Shown: positions 31,099 through 43,431, counted from the first letter of the stretch. The stretch: 64,000 nt of DNA from Ochromonas danica (GCA_015146655.1 VKHL01000004.1:124001-188000); one strand, 5' to 3'. Numbers and translations: made by a program. Notes: generated from the sequence alone by a model not told the origin.

Positions 31099-31590
31099 GA
31101 TATTAGATCTATAGTACATTGAATTGGACAATCTTCTTCCTCATCGTTATTGTTTTTCTTTCTGTAGTGTTCAATATGACTGTATTTGACCTATGTGGTG
31201 TATCAAGAATATTATGTGGACTGCAGAGTATCTGTTTTCTGATCCTCTGTTTCGGTTACCACCCTGTATCACATCAATCCTTAAATGTTCCGTTGTTTTA
31301 GTGCTTTGCGGTTTTAGTGTTCTGATAGATATATACTAGTATTTCTGCCATTTATATGGTTAGAAAAGATGATTCATCTTGTGAATTAGTTTGTTGAGCT
31401 CTTAGCATCACTTTACGTGTTATGATGTGTCAGTTTGATTTTCAAAATTTCTATTGTACGCCGCATCAAAAGTTGTAGTTAATGTGGTATAATTGTAGTG
31501 GTAAATTGCATTCATATAAGCCACTCGAAGAGCTTTAAAATAACTTTGGTTTGGTGTCAGCACAATGTGCATATTTTATTATTCAGTGTA
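31099..31590. other. 3' flank of copy J
   Basis: The first ~280 bp are a diverged copy of the family 3' flank ('ttagtgctttgcggttttagtg'). The rest, to the repeat before the gap, shows no gene. Confidence 0.45.
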
Positions 31591-31667
31591 AAAATACTCC
31601 GGTTAATTATATACACATTCTATACATAAATTGATGAAGCTAGCACCATATGAAGAAGCTATTGATA
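31591..31667. repeat. 77-bp partial copy of the 783-bp repeat, left of the gap
   Basis: Identical to 31768-31844 and 32551-32627. It ends exactly at the run of Ns, as expected when two overlapping contig ends were scaffolded instead of merged. Confidence 0.85.
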
Positions 31668-31767
31668 NNNNNNNNNNNNNNNNNNNNNNNNNNNNNNNNN
31701 NNNNNNNNNNNNNNNNNNNNNNNNNNNNNNNNNNNNNNNNNNNNNNNNNNNNNNNNNNNNNNNNNNN
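31668..31767. other. Assembly gap of 100 Ns
   Basis: Exactly 100 Ns, a placeholder gap of unknown true size. Confidence 0.99.
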
Positions 31768-32550
31768 AAAATACTCCGGTTAATTATATACACATTCTAT
31801 ACATAAATTGATGAAGCTAGCACCATATGAAGAAGCTATTGATAGACTACAAAGAACGAGGTGTTCACAATCAGGCGTCTGGATCATCCACTTGATCTCC
31901 AAAGTAGCGATAAGCTAAAGGCATAGTCCAAGTACTTTGATTACTCATGACATTATAATAATAGGGTTTATCGGATTGTTCTCGATCAATGCGCTTTATC
32001 CAATACTCTTTATAGTCATCATAAAGAGCTGACCGTACCAAAGCACGTCTCCAAACAGCCTGAATAACAATCGCAGCAGTTTGCTTTCTTTTGACACGGT
32101 CTCGTAAGACTTGATATCGTCTACGTTTGACTTCAGATATGAGACCAGTTGTTAATGGTATTAACTCACGCTGAGCAAGAAGAATTTCTTTTTCCATATC
32201 ACGTAAATCGGCTCGTTTTGTTTGTAATTCCAAATACTTCTGTTTATATACTTCCTATTAAGAGAACAGAAAACCAAACACGATAAAGAATAGGTAAGAC
32301 AAAATAGAGAGAACAAGCTTTCTTCTAACCTCTTCATGTTCAAGATGATCTGCTAGACGAACTTTCAAGAACTTGGTTAAGAAACGCTGTGGGACGCCAT
32401 TGATACGAGCACTATCAGTGTATTTACTTGTCGTCTTGACACAATGTTCTAATTCTCTTGTAATCTCTGAAATATTCTCACTCATCATCTTCTCAATTGA
32501 TTCTAAACGATGGATTTGATGACGTAAAGTTTGGGCTTCATCTTCTAACT
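31768..32550 (-). repeat. Extra exact copy of the 3' end of the LRR/IQ/WW gene, probably artefactual
   Basis: These 783 bp repeat at 32551-33333 with no difference seen. They contain a full copy of the last exon (31871-32254), its intron, and about 220 bp of the preceding exon, cut in mid-codon at 'cttctaact'. The unit starts and ends without any repeat or transposon signal. Together with the N gap and the 77-bp third copy, a scaffolding duplication is more likely than a real tandem duplication. Confidence 0.8.
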
Positions 32551-32653
32551 AAAATACTCCGGTTAATTATATACACATTCTATACATAAATTGATGAAGC
32601 TAGCACCATATGAAGAAGCTATTGATAGACTACAAAGAACGAGGTGTTCACAA

Positions 32654-35638
32654 TCAGGCGTCTGGATCATCCACTTGATCTCCAAAGTAGCGATAAGCTA
32701 AAGGCATAGTCCAAGTACTTTGATTACTCATGACATTATAATAATAGGGTTTATCGGATTGTTCTCGATCAATGCGCTTTATCCAATACTCTTTATAGTC
32801 ATCATAAAGAGCTGACCGTACCAAAGCACGTCTCCAAACAGCCTGAATAACAATCGCAGCAGTTTGCTTTCTTTTGACACGGTCTCGTAAGACTTGATAT
32901 CGTCTACGTTTGACTTCAGATATGAGACCAGTTGTTAATGGTATTAACTCACGCTGAGCAAGAAGAATTTCTTTTTCCATATCACGTAAATCGGCTCGTT
33001 TTGTTTGTAATTCCAAATACTTCTGTTTATATACTTCCTATTAAGAGAACAGAAAACCAAACACGATAAAGAATAGGTAAGACAAAATAGAGAGAACAAG
33101 CTTTCTTCTAACCTCTTCATGTTCAAGATGATCTGCTAGACGAACTTTCAAGAACTTGGTTAAGAAACGCTGTGGGACGCCATTGATACGAGCACTATCA
33201 GTGTATTTACTTGTCGTCTTGACACAATGTTCTAATTCTCTTGTAATCTCTGAAATATTCTCACTCATCATCTTCTCAATTGATTCTAAACGATGGATTT
33301 GATGACGTAAAGTTTGGGCTTCATCTTCTAACTGTTTCAAATGATCAAATAGTGGTTTGGCTTTATGTTCCATGGAACGTAATTCACTTTCAATTTCCCG
33401 TGCTTCTCGTCCTTTATGCCCACGATAGACTCTTTGAATGACAATCGATGCAATTACTTGTTTACGATGCTTGGTTACTTCTTCTCGATGTAGCTTGAAA
33501 TAGTGCCTTCCCATACATCCACGAAGAAAGCGTTGAATCTCCAAGGCAAAGAATTGATGCTTAAATCGTAATTCTTTAAGTGCTCTAGCCACAGCAGCTA
33601 ATAGACGACCACGATAACCACGATAATGACGTTGAATATGAGTTGCTGCTTGATTCTTTCTTCTTAATATCTCTAATTGTAAGAAATGTTTGAATCTTAA
33701 ACGACCCAAATGTCCACGATAGACACGTTCAATTTGAAGAGCAGCATTCCATCGACGATGCCATAACGCAATTTCATCTCTTCTTTGTTGTGCACGAATT
33801 CTTCCTAATTTACCTCTTGCAACACGTTGAATAAATCTCATACAACGCATTTCAAGAAGTTGACGTTTTCTTTGTGCTTCACGTTCTTGTTGCATTGCAT
33901 AGACACGAATACGTGCTGAATGCCCACGAAAGATTCGTTGAATTATTGCAGCAGCAATTTCTTTTAGAGCTTGTTTCCTTCCTTTTTCCATTCGTTCATT
34001 AGCTTGTTTTGTACGAATTTTGTTCACAACTTTACGATCACAATGACCTCTCCAAACTCGTTGAATTGTTAATGCCATTTCATTACAACGTTTCTCCCAT
34101 TTTAATCGTTTTATTTTACGAATACGATCATGTAAAGCAGAATAATTACGCCATTTACTTTGTATCTTCGTTGCCATACGAATACGATGTAATTGTTGTT
34201 GAATGACACTATATCTCTTTCTCTGGAAATATCCTCGTACATGTGCTTGAAATAATGGAATAGCTTGTGCTAATAAACGTTCACGATATCTTTCCCAAAA
34301 GACACGATGTGCAAATCTTTTACGTATCATACTTTGTATTTTGATAGCATGTGATGTTTGAAGTATAAATTGTTCTCTTTTAGCAATTAATTCTTCTACT
34401 CTTGCTTTTGGTTGATAACCTATCCATTGATTTGCCATTTCCACAAATTCTAATTCTCGATCAATATATTTTAACAGACAACTATTAGTTATCTTATTAT
34501 TACCATCTAATTTAAGAGAGGTTAATCTAGATAACCGTTGTGCTAAATGATGTATTGCTTCATTTGTGAAATGTCCACAATAACTCAAATCTAAAGAACG
34601 TAATTTTGGACATAGATGAGATATTATCATAGCACTATAATCAGATAGTTGTTGACAAGAAACTAATGTTAGTCTAGTCAAAACAGATCCTATTGCTTTA
34701 CAAATAGCTCCAATTCCTTTATCTGATAGACTATCAAAGGAATGTAATTCTAATGTTGTTAAGGTCTTTCTTAATGGAATATCATCATGTTCTGACCATA
34801 CTGAATAATCAAAATCATGCAATTTACGATTCCAAATAAGTTTTAATTCTTGTAAACAAGTAAATCCTTCAGCAAAAGCTCGTAAAGTGCGTTTTGTTAG
34901 ATTTTCACATCCTGCAAGATGTAAAATACGTAAAAAATGACATCCTTGAGCTAAAGTAATACATCCAGTATCTTCAACACGTTTTGTATCATCTAAATAT
35001 AGTTCTTCAAGATTAGGACAATTTAATCCTAATTCTTTTAAAGCACGATCTCCAAATTCTCCAATATTAGGACATCCAGTAAGATTGAGATATTGTAGAT
35101 GACTATTCATACCAATTGCAATTCTGGCTACTCCTGTATCTGTTATAGGGTGACAATATTGAAGAGAAAGACGATGAATTTTCCAACTTCCTCCTGCTAA
35201 GACAGTCAATGCCATGTCATCAATGAGAGCACAATGAGAGAGATCTAACTCTACTAGATGATTACATTTTAATGAGATTGATCGTATCCCAACATGAGAG
35301 ATCTTTCCACATCCATAAAGAATGAGTTTAGTAATACCTGGACAATGTTTAGCTAAAGCCCATAATCCTACATCTGTAACTTGACTACAATTGCTTAAAT
35401 TCAAAGAGTTAATACGAGGATGAATACTACACAGTTCTTGTACAGTAGAGTTGGTAATAGCTTGTCCTGATTCACTAGCATACTTCCTTAAATCAACATC
35501 AGCTAATAAGGTTCCATCATCAATCTTACATAAGGAATGAATTAAGACACGTAATTTCTTTTGTTCTGGTTGAAGTGTTTGATTTAAATTGTTATTATTA
35601 CTAGTAAAAGATGAAGAGGATAAGGCTGATGACTTCAT
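32654..35638 (-). CDS. LRR (AMN1/FBXL-type) + multiple IQ motifs + WW domain protein
   Basis: Two exons, 33113-35638 and 32654-33037, join in phase to 970 codons (969 residues). Residues about 60-400 are cysteine-containing leucine-rich repeats (LNLSNCSQVTDVGLWALAKH, LDLSHCALIDDMALTVLAGG), as in AMN1 and F-box LRR proteins, but no F-box is evident. Residues about 415-745 carry at least nine IQ calmodulin-binding motifs (AIKIQSMIRKRF, ALTIQRVWRGH, AAIIQRIFRGHSARIR, SIVIQRVYRGHKGRE). A coiled coil follows (about 750-890), then one more IQ (AAIVIQAVWRR) and a WW domain near 925-953 (YWIKRIDREQ...YYYNVMSNQSTWTMP). The combination suggests a calmodulin-regulated cytoskeletal or ciliary scaffold; this is inference. 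The first 680 bp on the 3' side lie in the duplicated segment. Confidence 0.85.
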
Positions 35639-35892
35639 CTAATCCGTCATAATTCATATTACTTCCACTGGTTTTCGTTCTTTCTCATACCCTCCTTAAC
35701 ACACTCTGCCATTATGTCATTCCATCACGAGGGAAACTGTCGAGATTGCGTGGTTCCAATAATAATAACTACCGGAATGACGCGGGGTTTCATAATAATA
35801 ATCATCCCTTCTCTCTCGCTCTGTCTCTGCTTGTCATTCATCACTGAGCGCATCAGAGTCAGACAGTTAATTAATAGGGCATAATGCTGACA

Positions 35893-37129
35893 ATGGTTAA
35901 TACCCTATCAGGTAAATACGAATGAGTGAATGAATGGAAAGGATTAACGGTCTTGGATTTAATTTACATTGTGTTGATTCTAACTTGCTTAGAGGATGAA
36001 GAAAGCTTTGTACGTTGTCTGCTTCTTCAGGATGGTCCTCTTCCCAAGCTTGGGACAATCTCGCCTTCCCCTGTGGATGGCGGAGATTATACTGATTCTT
36101 CCCACTTACCTATCTCACCTAGTGATCTCATGTAAGAAATATTCTCTTCCTTTCTTCTACAACCTTCTGAGCTCAACATGATGACGACATACGTGATTTA
36201 TCGTCCATAGGGAGGTTTGTGATTCCTCCAGTACAGTGACCTCTTCCACTCTGGACGACTTCCTTCCCACTTCTTGTCCTACTCGTAATACCCTCCCACG
36301 AGATCTTCGAACAAGATTTGCCAAGAAGTTTGAAGATGGGATGAACGCGTCTGATCCTGACTATCTCCGTGAAGTCCTAAATGATATGCTTGATGATAAA
36401 ACGATTTGGGAGTCTTTTCGCATGGATAATCTGCCTAATTGTAGTAGAGGCAAGGAAGTGTTGGAACGGTCGATAATGGGAAAGGACTCTGTGATCAACC
36501 ACTATATTGGTTTTACGACGTCGACTCCAGACTCGGTTTTTCTCATTCATGAATGGAAGCTCTTCTCTAGACCTAATAAACAGAGTTGTTTGATATTCAA
36601 GTTCTCTTTCACAGGATCACAAATTTATGAGTTTGATAGTACTTGTATGGCTGAGGACAACACACACGGTTACAGTCGTGAACGTCCTAATAATATGTGT
36701 ATGGGTGATAAATGCGGTTCTTCTACAGTTACCTTCCGCGAGATGAATCGGAATACAAAGTATGAGTCGAGAAAGCGTCCCAAATTCTCCACGATTGGAG
36801 AATATGTTGAGAGCAGTCGCATGAGGGAGGACTATGCACCATTAAGAGACCAAGAGCATTCAATGAACAGTATGTATTTAAGTGAAGAAACAAAGACTCA
36901 AGGGTGGGATAATTATGTTATGGAAACTACGGTGACCATAGACCATGCAAATGTATTTCCCACTGCTCCTTTGACTCTTTCTGGGGGCGAACTGGCCGCT
37001 GGAAAACGTGATGTGCTAGTTCGAAGAAAAGAAGCAAAGATGTTAAACATGTGTGGCTTCATGCGCTTCCACATCAATTCCGATCACCTGGTCTATAAGA
37101 TTCAATGCGTGCACATTCATCAACACTGA
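35893..37129 (+). CDS. Three-exon predicted NTF2-like protein, first of a tandem pair
   Basis: Exons 35893-35911 (only 19 nt), 35993-36131 and 36211-37129 join in phase to 359 codons (358 residues). It begins MVNTLSEDEESFVRCLLLQD, acidic as in the central array. The domain begins near RDLRTRFAKKFEDGMNASD and contains DSVFLIHEWKLFSRPNKQSC and LIFKFSFTGSQIYEF. It ends RRKEAKMLNMCGFMRFHINS then DHLVYKIQCVHIH. Order and spacing (F..M..N..D, a polar turn, PDSVFLI, a strand, then GxMRFHIN..KI) parallel the array family (FPxMYCN, DCEV, PDAVLLL, ISFFMNREGVIDKI), so I infer one superfamily. The 36236 GTG frame start is not a real start; the splice model supplies the N-terminus. Function unknown. Confidence 0.78.
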
Positions 37130-37994
37130 TGACTTTGAATAAATTTCCTGTATGTTTAGTTGATCGTGTGAAAGAAGCGATCACCTACATGTTTATGTGA
37201 CCCAAGCAAAATTTCTTTTCTCACAGACGCCGTTCCTTTCATATTATGTGTGTAATATAACATCTCCATAAATTACAATTTCTCTTTTATACTATCTTGT
37301 GAGATTTCGCAGCTTTGCCTAACAAATCCCAAAATGAGCTTTAGTCAGATTCTCGATTTTCCCTACTTTCAAGGCACACTGGCCAAAGGAGGTTAAGAGT
37401 ATCCCTCACATGAATATAGAACAACGTCACTTTAAAAGGATTTCCATCAATCTGCAAATAACACAAATTAATAATCGTTCTTTCTCTTCAGTCGATTTTC
37501 GGGTTTGGTTGCGTTGGTCATTTGAACACCTTCTGATTCTGTTTGAACCTTCTGCTGGGTTCTGCTGCACTTCCTTTACCCTCAGAGAGGTGCAGTGTGG
37601 TTAACAGCTCTGTCCACGGGGTGTTCGTGAGGAAGCGTCTGCGTGGGAAGATTCTTCAACACCACCGTTGGACACACTGCAGTTGCTGACGCAATTGCAT
37701 TATCAGAAAAACACCTCTGATCTTCTCAAATCCACGTAAAACACCTCTGAAACTACACTTTTCAGAGTTTGGAACAGAAGAGCCCGTTTGTCACACTCCC
37801 TTGAAGTTGGCGAGGAGTGCCGTCTTGCCACCTTGGCGCGCAGTGGAGGTGTCAGTCAGTCTGTCTGCCTGCTCGCTGTTGTCAGTGAACTTCTTGGGTA
37901 GAGTGACCGCGTCTGCCCTGCCATCACAATCCATTCCATTCCAATTCAATTCAATTCAATTGACCTCTAAAGAAATTAAAGAATAGTTTCTGTA
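37130..37994. other. Intergenic region between the paired genes
   Basis: About 865 bp with no supported gene. It holds a small 'attcaattcaattcaatt' run (about 37935-37960) shortly before the next ATG and several short open frames with no protein character. It presumably includes the promoter of the second gene. Confidence 0.4.
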
Positions 37995-39147
37995 ATGACA
38001 TTTCAGATTCAAGGTGAGGAAGATCAGATAGCTTTAGCTTGTAATGGTTTTCTTGAGTTTCTCACTGGTCTGTGTCTTTATGAATTCAGACGATGAAGAC
38101 TCCTTTGTGAAGGACCTCTTGTTGGATGTAACGTCCAACTATAACCCTAACGTCTCCCAAGAAAAAAGAGGAGCGAAAAGGTAATGAAGTTCTTGCCATC
38201 GCATTATTATTTACCTTGACTTATCAGTTGTCGTTGCTGTTAGACCCGCTTCTCCTGCCTCCAGCGAAGATTCCTCCGTCAATGACAACCGCCCCAGCAA
38301 AGTAGCCAAAACCGATATGCGCCACACCTTCCCAAAATTATTTGAGGATTGTATGAATTCTTCTGATGGTGAATTATTGAAAGAAGCAATGAACCGCCTC
38401 TTGGTTCGTGATTGTGACATGGAAGCCTATCGCCTGGACAATCATCAAAATACTGGTGAAGAGCGTTTAGAAGCCAGTCTACACACTCGTGATAATATCA
38501 TTGATCACTTTGTTGGAATGGTTACTTCTATTCCAGACTCCGTTTTTCTTATTCATGAGTGGAAGCTCTTCCCTCGTCCCAATCAAAGCTCTTGCCTTGT
38601 CTTCAAATTCTCTATGACTGGAACTCAAATGTTCGAATTTGAATCTCCATGCACTGCTGATGATCACACGACTGGATACACACGTTCTAATTGGGTAAAA
38701 AACTCTGATACCGCTGATCGCAAGAATGCCATGCCCACAATTAAGTTTCGCGAAGGTGGTCGCACCGGCAAATACGATGCTCGCAGGCGTAATAAGATGC
38801 GCACAATTGGCGAATACGTCGACATGAATCGTCTCAATGAAGACTACCGTCCTAACACAGAAGGCAACTATGTCTCGAAGGAAGCTGTTGCCGAGCAGAT
38901 TTGGGATGAAATACAAGATGCAGTCATCATTAATGCCCATTTCGACGACGATGATGACGCTTCCTCTCTCAGCTCTCCTTCTTCTCGCAGTGAGGATAGC
39001 TTTGAGTACGAACCCAAAGATCTCCCTGTTGTCAATGTGCGGAGGAAGGAAATCAAGAAAGTCAATATCAATGGAGTGATGCGCTTCCATATTAATGCGG
39101 ATTTCAAGGTTTGGAAGATTCATTGCGTCCATATGCACAACATGTAG
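37995..39147 (+). CDS. Three-exon predicted NTF2-like protein, second of the pair
   Basis: Exons 37995-38013 (19 nt), 38090-38180 and 38244-39147 give 338 codons (337 residues), beginning MTFQIQDDEDSFVKDLLLDV. The third exon's acceptor (ttgctgttag) was chosen because the nearer AG at 38227 breaks phase. The exon plan, including the 19-nt first exon, is the same as in the neighbour. Shared blocks are LFEDCMNSSDGELLKEA, PDSVFLIHEWKLFPRPNQSS, LVFKFSMTGTQMFEFESP, KMRTIGEYVDMNRLNEDY and the C-terminal RRKEIKKVNINGVMRFHINA. A tandem duplicate of the preceding gene, clearly diverged. A 219-codon antisense frame overlaps it and is ignored. Confidence 0.78.
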
Positions 39148-39569
39148 AGCTTGGGTCTTCCATAGCCTGACGATCTGTTTCTATTCATCGCAATAATTTT
39201 GTGCTGGCCTTATGTATGTAGTCGATGGTGTCATTTTATGTATTCTTTATCTTCATGTGTATATGAGCAGTCGATCACGACGTTGTGATTGATAAGGAGT
39301 TTGCAGCCTATGGAGCAAGTTCGAGTCATACTGTCTTTTGATTTCATCACGTATTTCTACTAGTCAGTCGCGTCTCTCATCCCGTTATTCTCTGCTGCCT
39401 ATTGCCACCTTCCTGCTCTTTGCTAGCTGCCTTGCTCCTTATGAATGCTGCGGCTGCTCTTTGTGAACAAGCTATTGTAATTGTTCAATTCAAGTGAACT
39501 AAAGCCATATAGAATAGATTTTTTGAATGAAATTAATTATTAACTCTTCCCCGTTAGTAACACCAGTCA
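39148..39569. other. Convergent intergenic spacer
   Basis: About 420 bp between two 3' ends, A/T-rich toward the right. No gene or repeat seen. Confidence 0.4.
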
Positions 39570-40352
39570 TTACTTTGAAGAATCATACTGAGCATGTAAG
39601 GCTTGGAATAGTGTTGGCATGAGTGCTAAGATGTTCTTTTCCGTCTCTTCCTTCTCCTGTTCGAGGCTAATCTCTGTGAGTTGACTGACAATTTCAAAGC
39701 AGTCACTATCTGCTAACTCTTCTTTCTTCTCCCTAGAAAAGCTATGCAATGACTTGGAAAAGCAAAATATAGTAACCTTACTCTCTTCAAGGAGGTATCC
39801 ACTAGTTTCTTCATAGTGTAACTCTTCTAACAGATGATGTAATTCTGTTTGTGTCTCAGTCACTTCCACAACGATTTGCTTGGCTGAGAGATGGAAAGCC
39901 GTGCTTTCCAATTGACGCAGAAAGAGACTTAACAGCTTTCCAATGACCTCACTCTGATCATCCAATGTTGCTGTAGCAAATAGCAGATGATCGACAAGTG
40001 CCACTTTGGTTTCTGTGAAAGTCATTCTTGCAGCTGCTAAAAACAAATCTTGAACATTTTCATCATTTTCTTGCTCTATCTCAAGACAATACCAACTATA
40101 CTTTCCTTCAAAGATATCACTCTCTATCTATAGAAGTGCCCACATGACATGTCATGAAGAGGTAAGGTTAGAAAGTGTCAGTCTGTTGTAGTCAACAATG
40201 AATACCTTTTCCACATTCCATGAAGACATTAATTTAGGTTTAGTGAAGTAGACGTCTGTTGGATGAAGACTCAGTTCATAGATGGATTCAGCATCAGAAT
40301 CATCACAGAGACGAATGCTTGGGATGCCTACTGATGAAAGAAAGTTCGTCAT
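39570..40352 (-). CDS. GNAT-like N-acetyltransferase domain protein
   Basis: Exons 40206-40352 and 39570-40127 join in phase 0 to 235 codons (234 residues). It starts MTNFLSSVGIPSIRLCDDSD; the IRLCDDSDAESIYEL text fits the first strand and helix of a GNAT fold. A central part (AARMTFTETKVALVDHLLFA) leads to QSEVIGKLLSLFLRQLESTA, in the position of the acetyl-CoA-binding strand-helix, but a clear Q/RxxGxG/A loop is lacking. The end of the domain, IVVEVTETQTELHHLLEELH followed by YEETSGYLLEE, resembles the usual 'LYEKLGFEETGY' closing motif. A charged tail follows. Family assignment rests on pattern only; the missing CoA loop could mean a degenerate enzyme. Confidence 0.6.
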
Positions 40353-40518
40353 TGTTGATTAATGGCAACAAACAACACGACAACATCGTCTGAAACCGTC
40401 TTAGGGGACGAGTTTTAACTAGTAATTTCAGAGATTGGACAGCGCAAATATGGAGATTTTTGCCTCCGCACCAACACATTTCTGTTATTACTCCAAACGA
40501 ATGAATAGTTAGTTAGCC

Positions 40519-41025
40519 ATGAGTAAGAAATTGGAAGGGAGTCATTCTATAGAACAACAAGAAGAAGGTGAAGGTGAAGAAGAAGAAGAGGAGGATGGTA
40601 TTAATCACAGTGATCAGTATTATCGAAATCTTCTCAAATCACTCCAACATATGGACTCTTCACCTCAACAAAACAAACACCAAATAACAATAGACTTGGA
40701 TGAACGATCCCCTTTCCTAGCCTTAAAGAAGTTAAACAGTCAAGCACGTCGTCAATCTAATCTTCATAAGGAATGGATTGCAATACAAAAGATGAAAATG
40801 CAACGTGAACAAAAGCGAATGGAATTTCTTTGTGCGAAAGAAGCACAAGATAAAGTCTCACTATCTAAACAGACCAAATATCAATTAAATGCTATGATTT
40901 CAACAAAGCAGTCTCGTCTTGAAAGGTAATGATGATGATGATAATCGTTGCCATTTTTTCTCAAGTCTGTTTACTAATTTGTATATTGTTTATGATAATG
41001 ATATTACTATACATGTATACTCTCT

Positions 41026-41105
<80 letters not shown>

Positions 41106-43391
41106 TACTGTTTGTGTGTCTACTGTTTGTGTGTCTACTGTGTGTGTGTTTGTCTGCGTATGATGTATATATGCTATTCTCAGAGAAGTAGAACGAAAAC
41201 TCTTACAACCTTTACGACAAGATCGATTACAATTTCAATACCTTGTGCGGAAAGTTGAAGAATGGAAAGATGAACGTAATCGTATTTTTGAGGTATGAAA
41301 ACAATCTGATCACATCAAACACTCGTAGATGATATGATCATTGATTCTTCTGATATTCCATCTAATATACTATTATAGAGACCTGTGACAGCTATTTCTC
41401 CTGAAGAACGACAACAACGACATGATCGAGCAAAAGAAAGACGAGAGAGTATGGCCATGACTATGTCGAATGCTTCCCCTAATTCTACTATGATATATCA
41501 CGAGCATCATCATCGTCCAGCAGAAGACTCTTCTTCTCCCCCACCCAGTCGAATACCTATTATAGCCAACTTGCCAATGCTTGTCATCTCCCAATCTGCT
41601 CCTCCAACAGCTCGTGACCAACAACCAACTCTTCAAGAGATGTTGCAAAGTCCTCGAGCTGTTGGATCACCACGTAAAGGTCGACAACAACGTGGTCGAC
41701 AATGGCTGATTATCTGGGTTGTTATGATGACAAGTAGTTTACTAGGGAAAGGTGTTCAAGCTATTCGTATGATGAAAGAATCAAATGCTATTGCGTAAGA
41801 TTGACATCTCATCTCATACGTACCATCCATTTGACCTGTTGCTCATCTCATCTAACACCTTGCGTGTTTTGTCATATAATAGATGGAAAGCTGTTATTAC
41901 CATTCAACGTGCTTGGAGAAAACGTTATAAACCACCAACACTATCTCCTTTAGAGAAGATACGAAGATCAATGAATTCTAAAGATGTTGGTGTCTTTATG
42001 CGAAGAATTGATGCTGTCCAATTAATTGAACGCTTTCTTGTGGAAACACGTATTCCTGCCACATTTCGTCGAATTATTCGTCAAATTAAATCAATTCAAA
42101 AATTTGCACGTTCATTTAGAACTTTTAAACAACATCGTTTACAATTATTACAATCCTTTATGGAAGCAATGATTCAACCATTAGCTTTCCATATTAATCT
42201 GATTTGTTCAGGTCATGGATTAGATTTAAAGAATCTTTCTCCATTAGAAGCCAGTCAAATTAGAATGCAAGTCTCTAATAATAAAGTATTTCGTATTGTT
42301 CGTGAGATGGCAACACCAGAATTTCATTCATTCTTACGTTTAAATCTATCACGTATTCTTGATTTTCATTCTGATTTAGTTGCTTCAAATAAATTATGGA
42401 ATGATTGTCAATCAATTCGTAAATTATTATTAGAACAATTATTACATCAAAAGAGAAAAGATTATTTAAATGGATTAGAAAAAATTAATCCAAAAGTCTA
42501 TCAGACACAAAAAGTAACATTAGATGATGCAAGAAATTTCATATTATATGATAATGATATTGTAGCAGATCATTTAGAAGAAGTTGATATGATTTTAACA
42601 TCTTATTATGAAAAGAAATTTTATCGTCAACGTAAGAAAAAGAAAAAACAAGCAATTATAATACAAAGTGCTGAAAGACGACGTGGTGGATTAATTGATA
42701 TTTCATCACAATCATCATCATTATTGTTATCATCATCAAAGAAGAAGAAACAACAAAAATCATCATCAAGTAATAATAATAGTGATGATAACAACAATAG
42801 TCGTCTAGTAAAGAAAAAAACATTAATGTTATTATTAGGTATGATAACACCAAAGGAATTACTTCTTCTCTTTTGTGATATGATGGAAACATTTAAAGAT
42901 GCAAGATTAACACAAGTACGTGCTGCTTTAGCAGTGAATCAAATCAATAACAACAATAACAACATGACACAACAGTCTCTACCATCTCGATCAAGCTATC
43001 TCAATACTAACAATTATAACAACAACAATAATAGTGTGGAAGGTACGATGACTTCATCAGCTAGTATTAATAGTAGTAGTTTTGCTGGATCTGTTGATGG
43101 ACATAATGGAGATAATAATCATCGTCAACAACGTGGTGGTGGTCGTCGTTCATCTATTCTTCAACAAGAGAAAGGAACAACTAATAATAGTAATGTGAGC
43201 AATACCAATATTGTTAATAATCCTCAAAGACGTCGAGACAGTATCAGTCAGCAGCTAATGGGAAGTTCTCGTCAACCAGTACCACCACCAAGTAGTCAAC
43301 AACGTCGTAGTTCCATCTCGATACGATCCAGTCGTCATAGTAAAGGTGGTATCTCAGTTTCCTCTGCTTCTACTACTTCTACTGCTTTGTC

Positions 43392-43395
<4 letters not shown>
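40519..43395 (+). CDS. Coiled-coil protein with IQ motif and Asn/Ser-rich tail
   Basis: Exons 40519-40925, 41184-41292, 41379-41794 and 41883-43395 join in phase to 815 codons (814 residues). The N-terminus is acidic (EEGEGEEEEEEDG). Residues about 75-175 are a Lys/Glu-rich coiled coil (RQSNLHKEWIAIQKMKMQRE). Exon 3 is Pro/Ser-rich with a short hydrophobic segment (WLIIWVVMMTSSLLG). Exon 4 opens with an IQ motif (WKAVITIQRAWRKRYK), followed by a long helical region (PEFHSFLRLNLSRILDFHSD) and a tail full of Asn, Gln and Ser runs with SRRSS-like sites. No enzyme domain is recognised. Calmodulin binding through the IQ motif is inferred. The stop codon is the first unit of a TGA/GAT repeat. Intron 1 holds a long (TG)n tract. 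Confidence 0.75.
41028..41104. repeat. (TG)38 microsatellite in an intron
   Basis: About 77 bp of uninterrupted TG, followed by three degenerate 'tctactgtttgtg' units to about 41155. It lies in intron 1 of the coiled-coil/IQ gene, upstream of the acceptor at 41183. Such tracts can adopt Z-DNA and vary in length. Confidence 0.95.

Positions 43396-43431
<36 letters not shown>

Noticed and set aside
31871-32488. A second LRR/IQ/WW gene
   Set aside because: Exact copy of part of the neighbouring gene next to an N gap; best explained as duplicated contig ends.
38479-39138. 219-codon minus-strand open frame
   Set aside because: Antisense shadow of the conserved third exon of the gene at 37995-39147; its translation has no domain and is not kept in the tandem partner.
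40919-41258. Open frames reading Cys-Val repeats
   Set aside because: They are the (TG)n microsatellite of an intron read in frame.
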